A stretch of DNA of 64,000 nt from an uncultured Mucilaginibacter sp. (GTDB lineage Bacteria; Bacteroidota; Bacteroidia; Sphingobacteriales; Sphingobacteriaceae), in the NCBI GenBank assembly GCA_913775265.1, contig CAJYJH010000010.1, positions 1 through 64,000 of the forward strand, read 5' to 3'. A program made the translations under genes and the position numbers. This document shows, one piece after another, positions 9,137 through 20,000 of the stretch (position 1 is the stretch's first letter; each line of letters begins with the position of its first letter). Below the pieces are notes generated by a model. It was not told the origin of the DNA, searched no databases, and saw nothing but the letters and a program-made list of their open reading frames with translations.

Positions 9137-11095
9137 TTACTTTTTAAAAGTGTTGTTCGATTCATTATAATCAGGCAACACTTTATCAGGATCATACGTC
9201 ACTGATTCAATTTCCGACGTAGATGGATACTTGAAAGTCCAGGTGTTATTACGTTCCCAAATTTCGACCGGTAACTTAATGCGTTCGGTTTTGCCGCCTT
9301 TCTCTTTAACTTCGAGTATAACGGGCATAGCCATCTTTTCTAAGTTGTCCAAAGTAATCAAGGCACCTTTGCTGGCATCATTGTCCACATATTTAACATC
9401 GCGCACGGCAACATCTAAACGCCAGTTATTTACAAACCACCCGCGCCAGAACCATTGTAAGCTCTCGCCTGATGCATTTTCCATCGTGCGGAAGAAATCA
9501 TCAGGTGTTGGGTGCTTAAATGCCCAACGCTCAATATAGGTACGAAAAGCAAAGTCAAAGCGCTCAGGTCCTAAAATAGTCTCACGCAACATGGTTAAAC
9601 CAACGCCAGGTTTTGAGTACAATAACAAACCGGTGTTACGTTCTTTTAAACCGGCAGGTGTAGTTAATACTGGTTCTACTTCGGGGCGGGTAAAGGCTGC
9701 ACCCACGCGGTGCATATCCATCGGGCGCTCTTTATACTCACCGTTGTTAAATGCAGCGGTCGATAAACTATTGATAAAAGTGTTAAAACCTTCATCCATC
9801 CAACCGTACAAACGCTCGTTAGAGCCTACAATCATCGGGAACCAGGTATGGCCAAATTCATGGTCGTTAACACCCCATAGTGAAGCCCCCCTACTGCGGC
9901 TGCTACAGAAAACGATACCCGGATATTCCATACCATTTAAATTACCAGCAACGGTAGAAGCTACCGGGTAAGGGTATTCAAACCATTTAGACGAATAATG
10001 CTCAATAGCATTTTTGGTATATTCAGTTGAACGTCCCCAAGCCAGTTTACCCATCGATTCAACCGGATAAGCCGAAACCGAGATACATTTTTTACCGCTT
10101 GGCAAATTAATCTTAGCAGCATCAACTATAAACGATGCTGATGACCCCCAGGATGCATCACGGGCATTTTTGATTTTAAAACGCCATGTTAATTCTTGTT
10201 TACCAGCCGGACGCGAAGAAGCGTTAGTTACTTCATCCTGCGTACGTATCATTACGGTCTCGTTGCTTTGCGCGGCTTGTGCCCAACGTTTTTGCTGCTC
10301 GGCAGTATATACCTCTTGCGGATTCTGTAATTCGCCTGAGGCCAGTACAATGTGACTAGCCGGCACCGTGATGGCTAAATCAAAATCGCCATACTCCAGG
10401 TAAAACTCGGCTGGTCCGCTGTAAGGTACGGTATTCCACCCCATTACATCATCATACACACACATACGTGGGTACCATTGAGCAATGCTGAATATTTTAC
10501 CGTTCTTGGTTTGCTGTATACCGGTACGGTCCGATCCGTAATCGGGTTCAATAAAAGAGTATTCTATTTTAACTTTTGCCTGGCCCCCGTTAGGCGTTAC
10601 CTCTTTAGGCAGAAAAATCTGCATGCGGGTATCATTGATCAGGAATTTCACATCGGCATCGTTAACCTTAACCGATTTGATATTATAGCCATTGGTAAAA
10701 GTACCACGACCGCCATTACGGCTACCGCTTAACGGGATGATGGCACTACCACGCGAATCTTGCTTAAACAAATTCTGATCGAGCTGCATCCATAAAAAAC
10801 CCAATTTTTGCGGACTGTTGTTGGTGTAAGTTAGCACCTCGGTACCGGTAATCTCGTTGGTTTGATCATTAAGGCGGGCAGATAACTGGTAATCGGCACG
10901 GTTTTGCCAGTAACGCGGACCCGGCTCGCCACTTGCTGCTCTGAATTCGTTACCATTTTTTTGATAAAACAGCGGACCAAAGGCATCGGTATAGCTGTAT
11001 TTAGATACCGACGGATCGGCCTGCTGTTGTGCACGGCTAATACCGGTAACAGCCATTAAAGCCAGCGATAAGCCAGCCACAAAGCTTAATTTCAT
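9137..11095 (-). CDS. M1 family metallopeptidase, exported (second copy type)
   Basis: A 652-residue protein with a signal peptide ending near residue 22 (SRAQ). The zinc motif is HEFGH at 412-416, followed by DEGFNTF, which carries the third ligand Glu. It lacks the long C-terminal HEAT-like region of the M1 protein at 4276, so the two are distant relatives with different sizes. The C-terminal part has an Ig-like beta segment with [10 protein letters not shown]. Hydrolysis of peptides in the periplasm is expected; substrate unknown. Confidence 0.88.
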   Translation of the reverse strand: MKLSFVAGLSLALMAVTGISRAQQQADPSVSKYSYTDAFGPLFYQKNGNEFRAASGEPGPRYWQNRADYQLSARLNDQTNEITGTEVLTYTNNSPQKLGFLWMQLDQNLFKQDSRGSAIIPLSGSRNGGRGTFTNGYNIKSVKVNDADVKFLINDTRMQIFLPKEVTPNGGQAKVKIEYSFIEPDYGSDRTGIQQTKNGKIFSIAQWYPRMCVYDDVMGWNTVPYSGPAEFYLEYGDFDLAITVPASHIVLASGELQNPQEVYTAEQQKRWAQAAQSNETVMIRTQDEVTNASSRPAGKQELTWRFKIKNARDASWGSSASFIVDAAKINLPSGKKCISVSAYPVESMGKLAWGRSTEYTKNAIEHYSSKWFEYPYPVASTVAGNLNGMEYPGIVFCSSRSRGASLWGVNDHEFGHTWFPMIVGSNERLYGWMDEGFNTFINSLSTAAFNNGEYKERPMDMHRVGAAFTRPEVEPVLTTPAGLKERNTGLLLYSKPGVGLTMLRETILGPERFDFAFRTYIERWAFKHPTPDDFFRTMENASGESLQWFWRGWFVNNWRLDVAVRDVKYVDNDASKGALITLDNLEKMAMPVILEVKEKGGKTERIKLPVEIWERNNTWTFKYPSTSEIESVTYDPDKVLPDYNESNNTFKK

Positions 11096-11189
11096 TATCA
11101 GGAAATATAGTTTTAGTTAGAAATAAACAGCAATAATAACACTAATTAAGTTATTGTGTTACAAGTAAAATGAAAGTTACTTACTAATA

Positions 11190-11546
11190 CTATTTCACTT
11201 CCTTATTAAAGTGCTGTTGATAGGCTTCTTCGTTAAAACCGAAATACAAAAAGCCGTTATCTTCAATCACCGGGCGCTTGATCATGCTGGTTTTTTGTTG
11301 CAGTAAAGGCAGGGCCTCGTTGGCAGAATGTACAGTTGCCTTAGTGTCGGCATCCAGTTGTTTCCAGGTAAGGCCTTGTTTGTTTAAAAAGGTTTCGTAA
11401 CCGGCCTTTTGATTCCACTCCTGCAGTTTTTCGGCAGAGATACCTAACTTTTTAAAATTGTGAAATTCAAATTCAACCTGGTTTTGTTTCAGCCAGTCTA
11501 ACGCCTTTTTTACGCTATTACAATTAGGGATGCCATATACTTTCAT
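11190..11546 (-). CDS. ArsC/Spx-family thioredoxin-fold reductase (YffB-like)
   Basis: A 118-residue protein. The N-terminus MKVYGIPNCNSVKKAL puts a single conserved cysteine at position 9. The family segment IKRPVIE lies near 89-95. It fits the YffB branch of the ArsC superfamily (glutaredoxin-like) rather than true arsenate reductase, as no ars gene is near. It is not a convincing Spx regulator, because Spx proteins usually have a CxxC. The coding start is 13 bases beyond the stop of the preceding receptor's frame, so the two may share an mRNA. Confidence 0.85.
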   Translation of the reverse strand: MKVYGIPNCNSVKKALDWLKQNQVEFEFHNFKKLGISAEKLQEWNQKAGYETFLNKQGLTWKQLDADTKATVHSANEALPLLQQKTSMIKRPVIEDNGFLYFGFNEEAYQQHFNKEVK

Positions 11547-11559
11547 GGCCGCGAAGATA

Positions 11560-14004
11560 TTAATTTCTGCTGCTACCGCCTATGTCATCATTACTGATGC
11601 CGCGCTTGTTCTTCTTCAATTCGCTGTTAAGCTTACCAAACTTATAATTAAAGCTAACATTAATATTACGGGCAAACATATCATTTAGCGTTAACTGATA
11701 TGACGTTGGTGTGCGGATGGTGTTATCAATAGTACGGAACTTTTGAAACGGCGTGTTGAGGTAAACAGAAAATGTAGCTTTTTTATCCCAAAACTCCTTT
11801 GAAGCGCTGGCTGCATAGCCTAACCAATAATTATCGCGACCTTGCAGCAACACATAACGGCTGTCAAAATCAAAATTCAGCCCCAGGCGATAACCATTAT
11901 CAAACTTGTAACTTGTACCGGCAAAGGTATGGCCTTGAAAACCCCGGGTGTTATATAACACATTGTTCACGTATCCCTTAAGCCATACCCGCACTAACTG
12001 ACTGTTTAGGTTAAAGTTGAATTTATTGTTAAACAAAGGATAATTCACGTTAAAATCAATACCCAGGCGCTTGTTAGCTCCTACATTTTGAAATGTACTA
12101 ACGCTCACGGCTGTCGCCGGATCAATCACCGTTATATTTTCGACCGTATTATTGGCAAACTTATAATTAAGCCCTACGTTAATAGAGCCTTTTTTGAAGT
12201 TGCTATAATTTAATTCGATGCCATGGCTCACTACCGCTTGCAGATCAGGGTTACCTACGTTAATTAAATTCGGGTTCTGGCTGTTAACGAACGGATTGAG
12301 CTGCCATATGCCCGGGCGTTGTATCCTGTCGGTATAAGCCAGATTTAAACTACTGCTTTTAAACGTACGTTGTATAGAGATTGACGGTATCAGGTTAGAG
12401 TAGCGCTGATCTATTGCAGCATTGGCGTTAACCGTGGTATGTTCTAAACGCAGGCCCCCTTTGGCTACCCATTTATCATTAAATTTTAGCTGATAAGAAT
12501 TGTAAAGGCTATATACATTTTGCTGATAATCGAAATTATTGATCTGTGTAGGGTCGGTTACATATTGCCCGGCGCTGGTAAGCAACTCGTTGTATGAGTC
12601 ACTAAAATTGTTGCGGAATATAGCCTTTGCACCGGCCTCAATATTCCACTTTTTTTGCGGTTGCACATAATCTAATTGCAAGGTGTGTTCTTTACTGCCA
12701 GATGTATTGTACTGGCGGTAATTAGGGTTATTATAATTAACCCGTTGTACAAACTCAATATCATTGAACTGGTTGTTACCGGAGTAGTTATACTTGTAAG
12801 AACTTGTGAGCAATTGCTCTTTATTACGCTTAAACCCTAACTGGTAATTTAATCCAGCACCAAATCCATTGTCCTTGTTTTCCGTGTTATTGTATGATCG
12901 GTAACTATTACTGCTGGCAGCATTAGTACTGGTTAAGTTGCTTAATAAATCGCGGTCCGCAATACCTTTACCGCCATAATACTCAAAAGTACCTGTTAGT
13001 AAATTCAGGCTATCTGCTTCATAGGTAGCTTCGGTGGTAGCATAAGCATATCTGCCGGTATTTGAATTTGTACCCGATTGCCTCAAATCCGAATACTCAT
13101 AATTGGGTGCATTGGTATCAATGGTGGTGCTGCTTTGATTGATGTTAGAAAAACCGGTTGAAACCCTGTTACGCTTGTTATAACCCGCATAACCACCTAT
13201 ACCAAACTTACCTTGTTTGACCGTTAAGTTTAAGTTGACACCCGGTCCCCAAATATTGCTATACCTCGTGTTGATGCTACCGTTGTAGCCCTGCTCAATA
13301 TCTTTTTTGGTGATGATGTTGATGATGCCTGCTAACCCTTCAGCGTCGTATTTAGCCGGCGGCGTTGTAATCACTTCAATCTTTTGGATGTTACTCGCAG
13401 GCATTGACCTGAATACATCAGCCGGGTTACGTGCTATAAGGGCGGATGGTTTTCCGTTAATTAATATCTTGTAATTGGTGTTACCCTGTAGTTTAATGTT
13501 ATCCATAGCGTCAACCGACAGCAGCGGAACGCGGCGCATCATATCTAACACGGTAATTACTTTGTTTTCCGGATCAGCCTGTACATCATAACTTATGCGA
13601 TCTACCTCTCGTTTCATCAGTGGCTTAACGTGCGTAATAGTTACCTCTTTCAGCTGATTGCTGGCAACGCTCATAAGTAGTTGTCCTAAATTATTTTTTT
13701 GAGATGGATTGGTAAGGTTAATTACTTTAGGGCTGTAACCTACAAAAATCAGATTGAGTTTGTAAGGTTTAACAGCTATACCACTTAGGGTAAAACTACC
13801 ATCATCTTTAGTAAATGTACTTTTTACAGGCTGGTTGGTGGCTGCATCGGTAAGGGCCACGGTTACATAAGCCAGGGGTTGCTTTTTTAACGAGTCGACT
13901 ACGGTACCGGTTAAGGTAACTGTTGCAGGAGGATTGGTTTGCGATAATGCTGCGAAGCATATTACCAATACAGTAAATATAGTAGCGAGTAGATGTTTAA
14001 TCAT
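11560..14004 (-). CDS. Outer-membrane beta-barrel receptor with carboxypeptidase-regulatory domain and plug
   Basis: An 814-residue protein of the TonB-dependent receptor-like 'outer membrane beta-barrel family' common in this phylum. A signal peptide (1-22) is followed by a CarboxypepD_reg-like domain (about 27-113), then a plug domain (about 130-235, with the MRRVPLLSVDA and GLAGIINIITKK segments). The rest is an Asn/Tyr-rich barrel with alternating strands. No SusD partner lies next to it, so import of a polysaccharide is not supported. The substrate cannot be told. It ends in a polar SSRN tail rather than the usual aromatic residue. Confidence 0.85.
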   Translation of the reverse strand: MIKHLLATIFTVLVICFAALSQTNPPATVTLTGTVVDSLKKQPLAYVTVALTDAATNQPVKSTFTKDDGSFTLSGIAVKPYKLNLIFVGYSPKVINLTNPSQKNNLGQLLMSVASNQLKEVTITHVKPLMKREVDRISYDVQADPENKVITVLDMMRRVPLLSVDAMDNIKLQGNTNYKILINGKPSALIARNPADVFRSMPASNIQKIEVITTPPAKYDAEGLAGIINIITKKDIEQGYNGSINTRYSNIWGPGVNLNLTVKQGKFGIGGYAGYNKRNRVSTGFSNINQSSTTIDTNAPNYEYSDLRQSGTNSNTGRYAYATTEATYEADSLNLLTGTFEYYGGKGIADRDLLSNLTSTNAASSNSYRSYNNTENKDNGFGAGLNYQLGFKRNKEQLLTSSYKYNYSGNNQFNDIEFVQRVNYNNPNYRQYNTSGSKEHTLQLDYVQPQKKWNIEAGAKAIFRNNFSDSYNELLTSAGQYVTDPTQINNFDYQQNVYSLYNSYQLKFNDKWVAKGGLRLEHTTVNANAAIDQRYSNLIPSISIQRTFKSSSLNLAYTDRIQRPGIWQLNPFVNSQNPNLINVGNPDLQAVVSHGIELNYSNFKKGSINVGLNYKFANNTVENITVIDPATAVSVSTFQNVGANKRLGIDFNVNYPLFNNKFNFNLNSQLVRVWLKGYVNNVLYNTRGFQGHTFAGTSYKFDNGYRLGLNFDFDSRYVLLQGRDNYWLGYAASASKEFWDKKATFSVYLNTPFQKFRTIDNTIRTPTSYQLTLNDMFARNINVSFNYKFGKLNSELKKNKRGISNDDIGGSSRN

Positions 14005-14189
14005 TGTAATGTGCTAAGGTCAGTTTGTATTTGCACGTCAATGGCAGGGCCATTTGTACCAATAGATGCTTATTTAAGCCTATTCGTTACAAGCAAACTC
14101 CAATTTTATGCAAATAATTACATTAAACGCAATCATTTGCAAACCTTAACATTTTTTAACTTAAAATCTACAAAGTAGCAGTGTAGCTC

Positions 14190-14750
14190 TTATTTATTAA
14201 AACGAGTCATGGTAAGCTCGGCACCAACAGCTGCAAAACTTTTAATCATTTCAATAGAACGGTCAATCAATGCCGGTAATTCCGGCTGTTCATCATGGTC
14301 AAATCCGCTTAATACATAATCAACCTGGCGACCTTTAGGGTAGTTATCGCTGATACCGAAACGTAGGCGTGCGTAGTTGTTATGCCCCAACACCTGTTCA
14401 ATGTGCTTTAGCCCGTTATGTCCGGCGGCACTGCCTTTAGGTTTAAGGCGTAACGTACCGAAGGGCAAAGCCAGGTCATCTACCAAAACCAATACATTTT
14501 CGATAGGTACTTTAAGCTGCTGCATCCAGTAGCTCAGCGCTTTTCCGCTCAGGTTCATGAAAGTAGTAGGCTTGATAAGGTGCAGCATCCGTCCTTTATG
14601 GCTTACCTCGGTGTAATAGGCCAGGCGCATGTTATGAAACTGACTGCCCTCTTGTTTAGCCATTTCATCCAGGATCATAAACCCAATGTTATGGCGCGTA
14701 TCTTTATACTCGGGACCAATATTACCTAAGCCTACAATTAAATATTTCAT
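14190..14750 (-). CDS. pth: Peptidyl-tRNA hydrolase
   Basis: A 186-residue cytoplasmic enzyme that releases tRNA from stalled peptidyl-tRNA. Family motifs are present: GLGNIGPEYKDTRHNIGF at the N-terminus (catalytic His20), TFMNLSG near 63-69, and the DDLALP segment with the catalytic Asp. The gene belongs to the prs-rplY-pth order found widely in bacteria, though a terminator separates it from rplY. A promoter-like element precedes it at 14797-14829. Confidence 0.96.
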   Translation of the reverse strand: MKYLIVGLGNIGPEYKDTRHNIGFMILDEMAKQEGSQFHNMRLAYYTEVSHKGRMLHLIKPTTFMNLSGKALSYWMQQLKVPIENVLVLVDDLALPFGTLRLKPKGSAAGHNGLKHIEQVLGHNNYARLRFGISDNYPKGRQVDYVLSGFDHDEQPELPALIDRSIEMIKSFAAVGAELTMTRFNK

Positions 14751-14796
14751 ACAATAAAACGGATGTTGCCTTTTAGCAACACTACAAAGGTGGATG

Positions 14797-14829
14797 CAAA
14801 GCTAACAATCCAACTTTAACAAACACAAA
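14797..14829 (-). promoter_or_regulatory. Putative promoter of pth
   Basis: On the minus strand TTTG (14829-14826) is followed after 21 bases by TAGCTTTG (14804-14797), a perfect TAnnTTTG. A small hairpin (14765-14780) lies in the leader. Confidence 0.5.
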
Positions 14830-14894
14830 ACCTTTAATTACTGACCCGATTAATTCACTTCAACTGATTGCACCAACCCGTTAACAGAAGGTCA

Positions 14895-14932
14895 CAAAAA
14901 AGCCGTTCTCTGTTTCCAGGAACGGCTTTTTG
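14895..14932 (-). terminator. Intrinsic terminator of rplY
   Basis: An AGCCGTTC/GAACGGCT stem (14901-14908 with 14920-14927) is flanked by A and T runs, so it works on the minus strand and could also work on the plus strand. Confidence 0.85.
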
Positions 14933-14949
14933 TATGGTAAGCTTTAAAC

Positions 14950-15531
14950 TTATTTACCTTTAGCTGCTTCTTGCTCAGCCTGACGCAGTGCACGAGAAGT
15001 AGTGATAGATAAGATAGTATCTTCAGGAGTGTTAGTGATAGTCAGATTTGGAACGCTGATGTCGCGTACACGAACTGATTTACCAACTTCTAAACCTTCG
15101 ATGCTAACTTCGATGGTATCTAAGTGATCGCCAGGTAAAGCTTTAACGCGTAATTTACGCAGCTTTTGTACCAGTTTACCACCCATTTTAACACCCGGTG
15201 AAGTACCGGTTAAACGGATTGGAATTTCGATAGTTACCGGTTTGCTTTGGTCTAACTGTAAAAAGTCAACGTGCAGAATTTCGTCGGTTAACGGGTGAAA
15301 CTGCATGTCTTTAATGATAGCCTGAGCTGTTGTACCGTTAATGTCTAAGTCAACGAATTGAACCTCGGGTGTATAAACAACCGGTTTCAAATCAGCTGCG
15401 GACACTGCAAAGTGGGTTTGTGTAGCACCACCGTAAAGTACTGCAGGGATCATGCCCTGGTAACGCAGTTCTTTAGCGTCGCGTTTCCCTACGTTCTCTC
15501 TTGGAGAACCGCTAATAGCAATTGATTTCAT
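14950..15531 (-). CDS. rplY: 50S ribosomal protein L25 / general stress protein Ctc
   Basis: A 193-residue long-form L25 (Ctc/TL5 type), with an N-terminal 5S rRNA-binding domain (SGSPRENVGKRDAKELR) and a C-terminal beta domain. The last ~15 residues are a charged helix (RQAEQEAAKGK). It sits between prs and pth, the usual neighbours. Two palindromic repeats occupy the spacer upstream, between prs and this gene. Confidence 0.95.
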   Translation of the reverse strand: MKSIAISGSPRENVGKRDAKELRYQGMIPAVLYGGATQTHFAVSAADLKPVVYTPEVQFVDLDINGTTAQAIIKDMQFHPLTDEILHVDFLQLDQSKPVTIEIPIRLTGTSPGVKMGGKLVQKLRKLRVKALPGDHLDTIEVSIEGLEVGKSVRVRDISVPNLTITNTPEDTILSITTSRALRQAEQEAAKGK

Positions 15532-15548
15532 TTTTTGTTAAAATTTCG

Positions 15549-15582
15549 GCCTCTCCCCAACCCTCTCCGGGAGAGAGGGAGC
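15549..15582 (+). repeat. G/C-rich palindromic repeat, left member of an outward-tailed pair
   Basis: A C-rich tail (CCTCTCCCCAA) runs into an imperfect palindrome of CCCTCTCC and GGAGAGAGGG. It lies right upstream of rplY. The layout (tail plus hairpin) resembles REP elements. Copy number in the genome cannot be seen here. Confidence 0.55.
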
Positions 15583-15641
15583 TTTGAATGCCATCTATGG
15601 TTAATTTATTAATTAATTCAATTTTTCAACCTTACTGTAAA

Positions 15642-15676
15642 GTCCTCCCTACCGGGGAGGATTTAGGTGGGGTTGT
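15642..15676 (-). repeat. G/C-rich palindromic repeat, right member of an outward-tailed pair
   Basis: CCTCCC (15644-15649) pairs with GGGAGG (15655-15660), followed by the tail ATTTAGGTGGGG. Read on the minus strand it has the same build as the element at 15549, so the two form an inverted pair around an AT-rich spacer. It ends three bases before the prs stop codon. Confidence 0.55.
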
Positions 15677-15678
15677 TA

Positions 15679-16623
15679 TTAATCTATTCTAAACAACTGG
15701 CTGATAGAAGCGTGCTCATTTACGTTAGCAATGGCTTTACCAAACAGCTCAGCTGTTGACAGCACTTTTATTTTACTGCATTCCTGCTTTAGCGGAATGG
15801 TATCAGTCACAATTAACTCGGTTAAAGCCGAGTTCTCAATTGTTTCGTACGCTTTGCCCGATAACAGCGGGTGGGTACATACGGCACGTACGCTGTTAGC
15901 GCCACGCTCCATAATTAAACCGGCTGCTTTAGCCAGTGTACCTGCAGTATCACAGATATCGTCAATCAGCACGATATCCTGCCCGGTAACATCACCAATT
16001 ACGGTCATGCTTTCAATCTCGTTGGCACGCTTACGGCGCTTATCGCAAATAACCACCTCGGCGTTAAAAAACTTGGCAAAGGTACGCGCCCGGTACGAGC
16101 CTCCCATATCCGGAGAAGCAATAGTTAAATTGGGCAAATCCAGGCTTTTGATGTATGGCACAAAGATGATGGAAGCATCCAGGTGATCTACCGGTATATC
16201 AAAGAACCCTTGTATCTGGGCCGCATGTAAATCCATCGTCATTACCCGGTTGGCTCCTGCTGCAGTGAGCAGATTAGCAGCCAGCTTGGCGCCGATAGCT
16301 ACACGAGGTTTATCTTTACGATCCTGACGGGCCAAACCAAAATATGGAATTACGGCGGTTACATAATGAGCTGATGCACGGCGTGCGGCATCAATCATCA
16401 TAAGTAGTTCCATCAGGTTATCTGTAGGCGGATTAGTAGACTGGATGAAAAACACATCACATCCCCTTACCGACTCGTTGATATAAGGCTGAAACTCGCC
16501 ATCGCTAAATTTTGACAAAGTAAGATCGCCCAAATCGCGACCATATACTTTAGCTATTTTAGCGGCCAGGTCTTGTGTACCTGAGCCCGAAAACAATTTA
16601 ACCGGATTAAACTGTAAAGGCAT
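15679..16623 (-). CDS. prs: Ribose-phosphate pyrophosphokinase (PRPP synthase)
   Basis: A 314-residue class I enzyme making PRPP from ribose 5-phosphate and ATP for nucleotide, His and Trp synthesis. Visible motifs are the flexible-loop and regulatory segment FSDGEFQPYINESVRG, the catalytic MTMDLHAAQIQGFFD, and the PRPP loop VLIDDICDTAGT. It is of normal length and full conservation. It heads the prs-rplY-pth block. A TAAGTTTG element at 16690-16697 may be its promoter. Confidence 0.97.
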   Translation of the reverse strand: MPLQFNPVKLFSGSGTQDLAAKIAKVYGRDLGDLTLSKFSDGEFQPYINESVRGCDVFFIQSTNPPTDNLMELLMMIDAARRASAHYVTAVIPYFGLARQDRKDKPRVAIGAKLAANLLTAAGANRVMTMDLHAAQIQGFFDIPVDHLDASIIFVPYIKSLDLPNLTIASPDMGGSYRARTFAKFFNAEVVICDKRRKRANEIESMTVIGDVTGQDIVLIDDICDTAGTLAKAAGLIMERGANSVRAVCTHPLLSGKAYETIENSALTELIVTDTIPLKQECSKIKVLSTAELFGKAIANVNEHASISQLFRID

Positions 16624-16689
16624 CTTCTTAAAACGGATTGCGGATTACCTGCCGTGCTGTTATACCTGGCCATCATCCGGATTTATGCT

Positions 16690-16697
16690 CAAACTTA
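16690..16697 (-). promoter_or_regulatory. Putative -7 element for prs
   Basis: On the minus strand TAAGTTTG matches TAnnTTTG, 66 bases before the prs ATG. No clear -33 half is seen. Confidence 0.35.
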
Positions 16698-16750
16698 AAT
16701 CTTACTGCTCCCTTGCACTTACCTGATTGCTTTAAAAACGATCAGATATT

Positions 16751-16797
16751 CGCTAAAACAAAAAATTCGAATTCCAATATCTGAAATTCGAATTTTT
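16751..16797 (-). terminator. Terminator of the tRNA-Gln gene
   Basis: A perfect 13-bp AT-rich inverted repeat (16761-16773 with 16785-16797) with an 11-base loop starts 6 bases after the tRNA. On the minus strand it runs into TTTTTGTTTTAG. Confidence 0.75.
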
Positions 16798-16803
16798 GTT
16801 TTG

Positions 16804-16874
16804 TTGTCCGACCTGGATTCGAACCAAGACAAACGGTACCAAAAACCGTCGTACTACCTTTATACTATCGGACA
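16804..16874 (-). tRNA. tRNA-Gln (anticodon TTG)
   Basis: Read on the minus strand it folds as a cloverleaf. The acceptor stem TGTCCGA/TCGGACA has 7 pairs. The anticodon stem ACGGT/ACCGT encloses the loop TTTTGGT, giving anticodon TTG. The T arm carries GGTTCGAATCC. The CCA end is not encoded. Confidence 0.93.
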
Positions 16875-17094
16875 ATCCTCTTTCGTTCTGTTTCCGTTCC
16901 GAAATCGAATGCAAATGTAAGACGAATTTTGATAGCTGCAAAAATATTTTTCAAAAAATTTACCTGCTTGGGCTAAGTCACAGAATATCAGTTAAAATTA
17001 TGTTAAACCATAAGTTATTGACTTATCCTACGTTTAGATTTATTAATTTCGGCAGCTTAAAATTGTAAACTACAGATTGTATTCAAAATAAACA

Positions 17095-20000
17095 ATGAAT
17101 TATTCTAAGATCAATAACCTGTTTGGCTGGCTGGCCTTTTTGATAGCTGCCATTACCTACACCTTAACACTTGAGCCATCTACCAGTTTTTGGGATTGTG
17201 GCGAATTTATTGCCTGTATATACCGTTTACAGGTAGCCCACCAGCCCGGTGCCCCTTTATTTACCATGATTGGTAAAGCATTTTCGTTACTCTCTTTTGG
17301 CGATGTAACTAAAGTGGCTTTCTGGACCAACATGGCCTCTGCCCTGGCCAGCGCTGCAACTATACTGTTTTTGTTCTGGAGCATTACCATGCTTGCTAAG
17401 AAAATACTGGTTAAAAAAGCGGAAGATTTAAACACTACTAACCTCATCCTCATTATGGGATCGGGTTTGGTAGGAGCCTTGGCTTATACCTTTTCTGATA
17501 CTTTCTGGTTTTCGGCGGTAGAGTCGGAGGTTTATGCGCAATCATCTTTATGTACAGCTGTAGTATTTTGGGCCATCTTAAAATTTGATGCCCATGCTGA
17601 TGAGCCTCAGGCCGACCGATGGATTGTGTTTATTGCATATATTATGGGCTTGTCTATCGGTATCCACTTGTTAAACTTGTTGGTTATCCCGGTTGCGGCT
17701 TTGATTTTCTATTTCCGCCGTTCAAAAAACGTAACTACATCAGGCACTATCTGGAGCTTTATTTTAGGTGTGGTAGTTTTAGGCCTGGTACTTTGGGGCA
17801 TTATCCAATTTACTGTTAAAGGTGCAGCTTATGCCGACTTGCTGTTTGTAAATACTCTTGGCTTTAGCTTTAACAGTGGCGCCATCGTGTTTTACGTACT
17901 GGTACTTGTTGCTTTAGTTGCCGGTTTATATTATTCGGTTACTACATCAAAACCGGCTTTGTATGCCGCCATAGTTGCCTTTGTAGCGGCACTAACTATT
18001 AGTGCAGGCATAATAGGCTTTATTGCAGCCGGCGCTGTATTAGCGTTTTTAGAGTATGTTTTAAAAGTACGCGAAAAACGCTACTCGCTCAACATGGTAC
18101 TGATCTGTACCCTTTTCATCTTGTTTGGCTACAGCTCATTTGTGATGATTGTAATACGTGCTAAAGCAGGTACTAACTTGAACAACAGCGATCCTCAGGA
18201 TGCCTTTGCCTTAAACAGTTACCTGAACCGCGATCAGTATGGTGAAACTCCTTTACTGTACGGACAGTACTTTGACGGCAAACCGGTTGACCAAACCGAA
18301 GGCGCCACGTTATATCGCCGCGGTGAAAAGAAATACGAAGTAGCAGGCAAAAAGCTTAAAACCACTTACGATCATAATACTCTGTTCCCGCGTATTTTTG
18401 ATAACGATCCTAATAAATCTGCTTTTTACCGCGAATGGCTGCAGATGAGCCAGGAAGAAACACCAAACATGGGTCATAATCTTGGCTTCTTCCTCAGCTG
18501 GCAGGTACAGCAAATGTATAACCGGTACTTTTTATGGAATTTCTGGGGTCGCACTAACGATATGGATGGCCAAAACAACAGTAACGGTACCGACGGTAAC
18601 TTTATTAGCGGTTTAAACTTTGGTAAAGCATTACCCTATACCGTAACTCATAGCAAGGCTTATAACCGTTTGTTCGGGTTACCGTTTGTTATTGGCTTGC
18701 TGGGCCTATTCTTTCATTTTAAGCGCAGTAAACGTGATGCTGGTGTGGTAGCAGTATTGTTTTTCTTTACCGGTTTGGCCATTGTTTTATATCTGAACCA
18801 AAACCCACTACAGCCACGCGAGCGTGACTACGCTTACGCCGGTTCTTTCTACGTGTTCACGATCTGGATTGGTTTAGGCGTATTATTTATTGCCGATTTG
18901 CTGCGCAAATTTGTGAGCCCTAAGGTTGGTGCCGGTATTGCCACTACCGTTTGTTTATTAGCTGCACCGGTGTTGATGGCCAGCCAGGAATGGGACGACC
19001 ACGACCGTTCAACTAAGCTTACGCCACGTGATATGGCCAGCAACTACCTGAATACTTGCGCGCCTAACGCTATCCTGTTCACTTATGGTGATAATGATAC
19101 TTATCCGTTGTGGTATGCCCAGGAGGTTGAAGGTATTCGTCCAGACGTTCGTATTGTAAACTTAAGCTTACTGGGTACCGATTGGTACATCCGCCAGATG
19201 AAGCAAAAAATGAATGACTCGGAGCCATTGCCTATCACTATGCCGAACAACAAATTTGCATCAGGCGTACGCGACATCATTTACTGGAATGAGCAGATGA
19301 ACGTGAAAGACACTACGGAGTTGAAAGAGGTATTTGATTTTATCACTTCTGACAATCCGGACACGAAAGTGCAATACGAAAGTGGCTTAACACAAAACTA
19401 TCTGCCTACTAAAAACTTTAAGATTACTGTTAATCCGGATGAAGTGATCCGTACCGGTACGGTATCGGCCAGCCAGAGAGCTGACATTGTGCCTGCCGTT
19501 ACCTGGAAAATGAATTCGAATTACGTAACTAAAGATAACCTGGCATTAATTGATATCTTGGCACATAACAATTGGAAACGCCCTGTCTATTTTGCCATTA
19601 CAGTAGGCAGCGAAAACATGATGGGCCTGGATAAGTACTTGCACGATGAAGGTTTTGCTTACCACTTGCAGCCTTTAAAAACAGACACCGCACAAAATGC
19701 CCCTGACCCAATGAATACCTTGGTGATGTATAACAACATGATGACCAAGTTTAAATGGGGTAACATGAAAAACGCCAAATATTTGGATCATGAATCGGTT
19801 ACGATGTTCTTGCCTATTATTCAAAAACAATTTAACTCGTTAATTGCCAATCTGACCAAAGAAGGTCACCAGGACTTAGCTATCAAAGCACTGAACCGCT
19901 ATGCTGAAGTAATGCCTGATGACATCCCTTACAGCGAAATTGCTTTACGCAAGTTCTACTTAACCAACAACGCATATAACTTAAATCAGACTGCACTGGC

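Noticed and set aside
8344..9195. Longer start (9195) for the carboxypeptidase-regulatory gene
   Set aside because: The extra 55 residues run over a terminator and the stop of the upstream gene, and would bury the signal peptide.
11190..11546. Arsenate reductase or Spx regulator
   Set aside because: A single Cys, the YffB-like motifs and absence of ars genes speak for the general ArsC-fold reductase.
11560..14004. SusC of a polysaccharide utilisation locus
   Set aside because: There is no SusD partner or glycoside hydrolase near, and the protein is shorter than usual SusC.
15731..16186. 151-residue open frame on the plus strand
   Set aside because: It is antisense to prs, whose protein is fully conserved over the same stretch.
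16753..16941. 62-residue minus-strand frame
   Set aside because: It runs through the tRNA-Gln gene.
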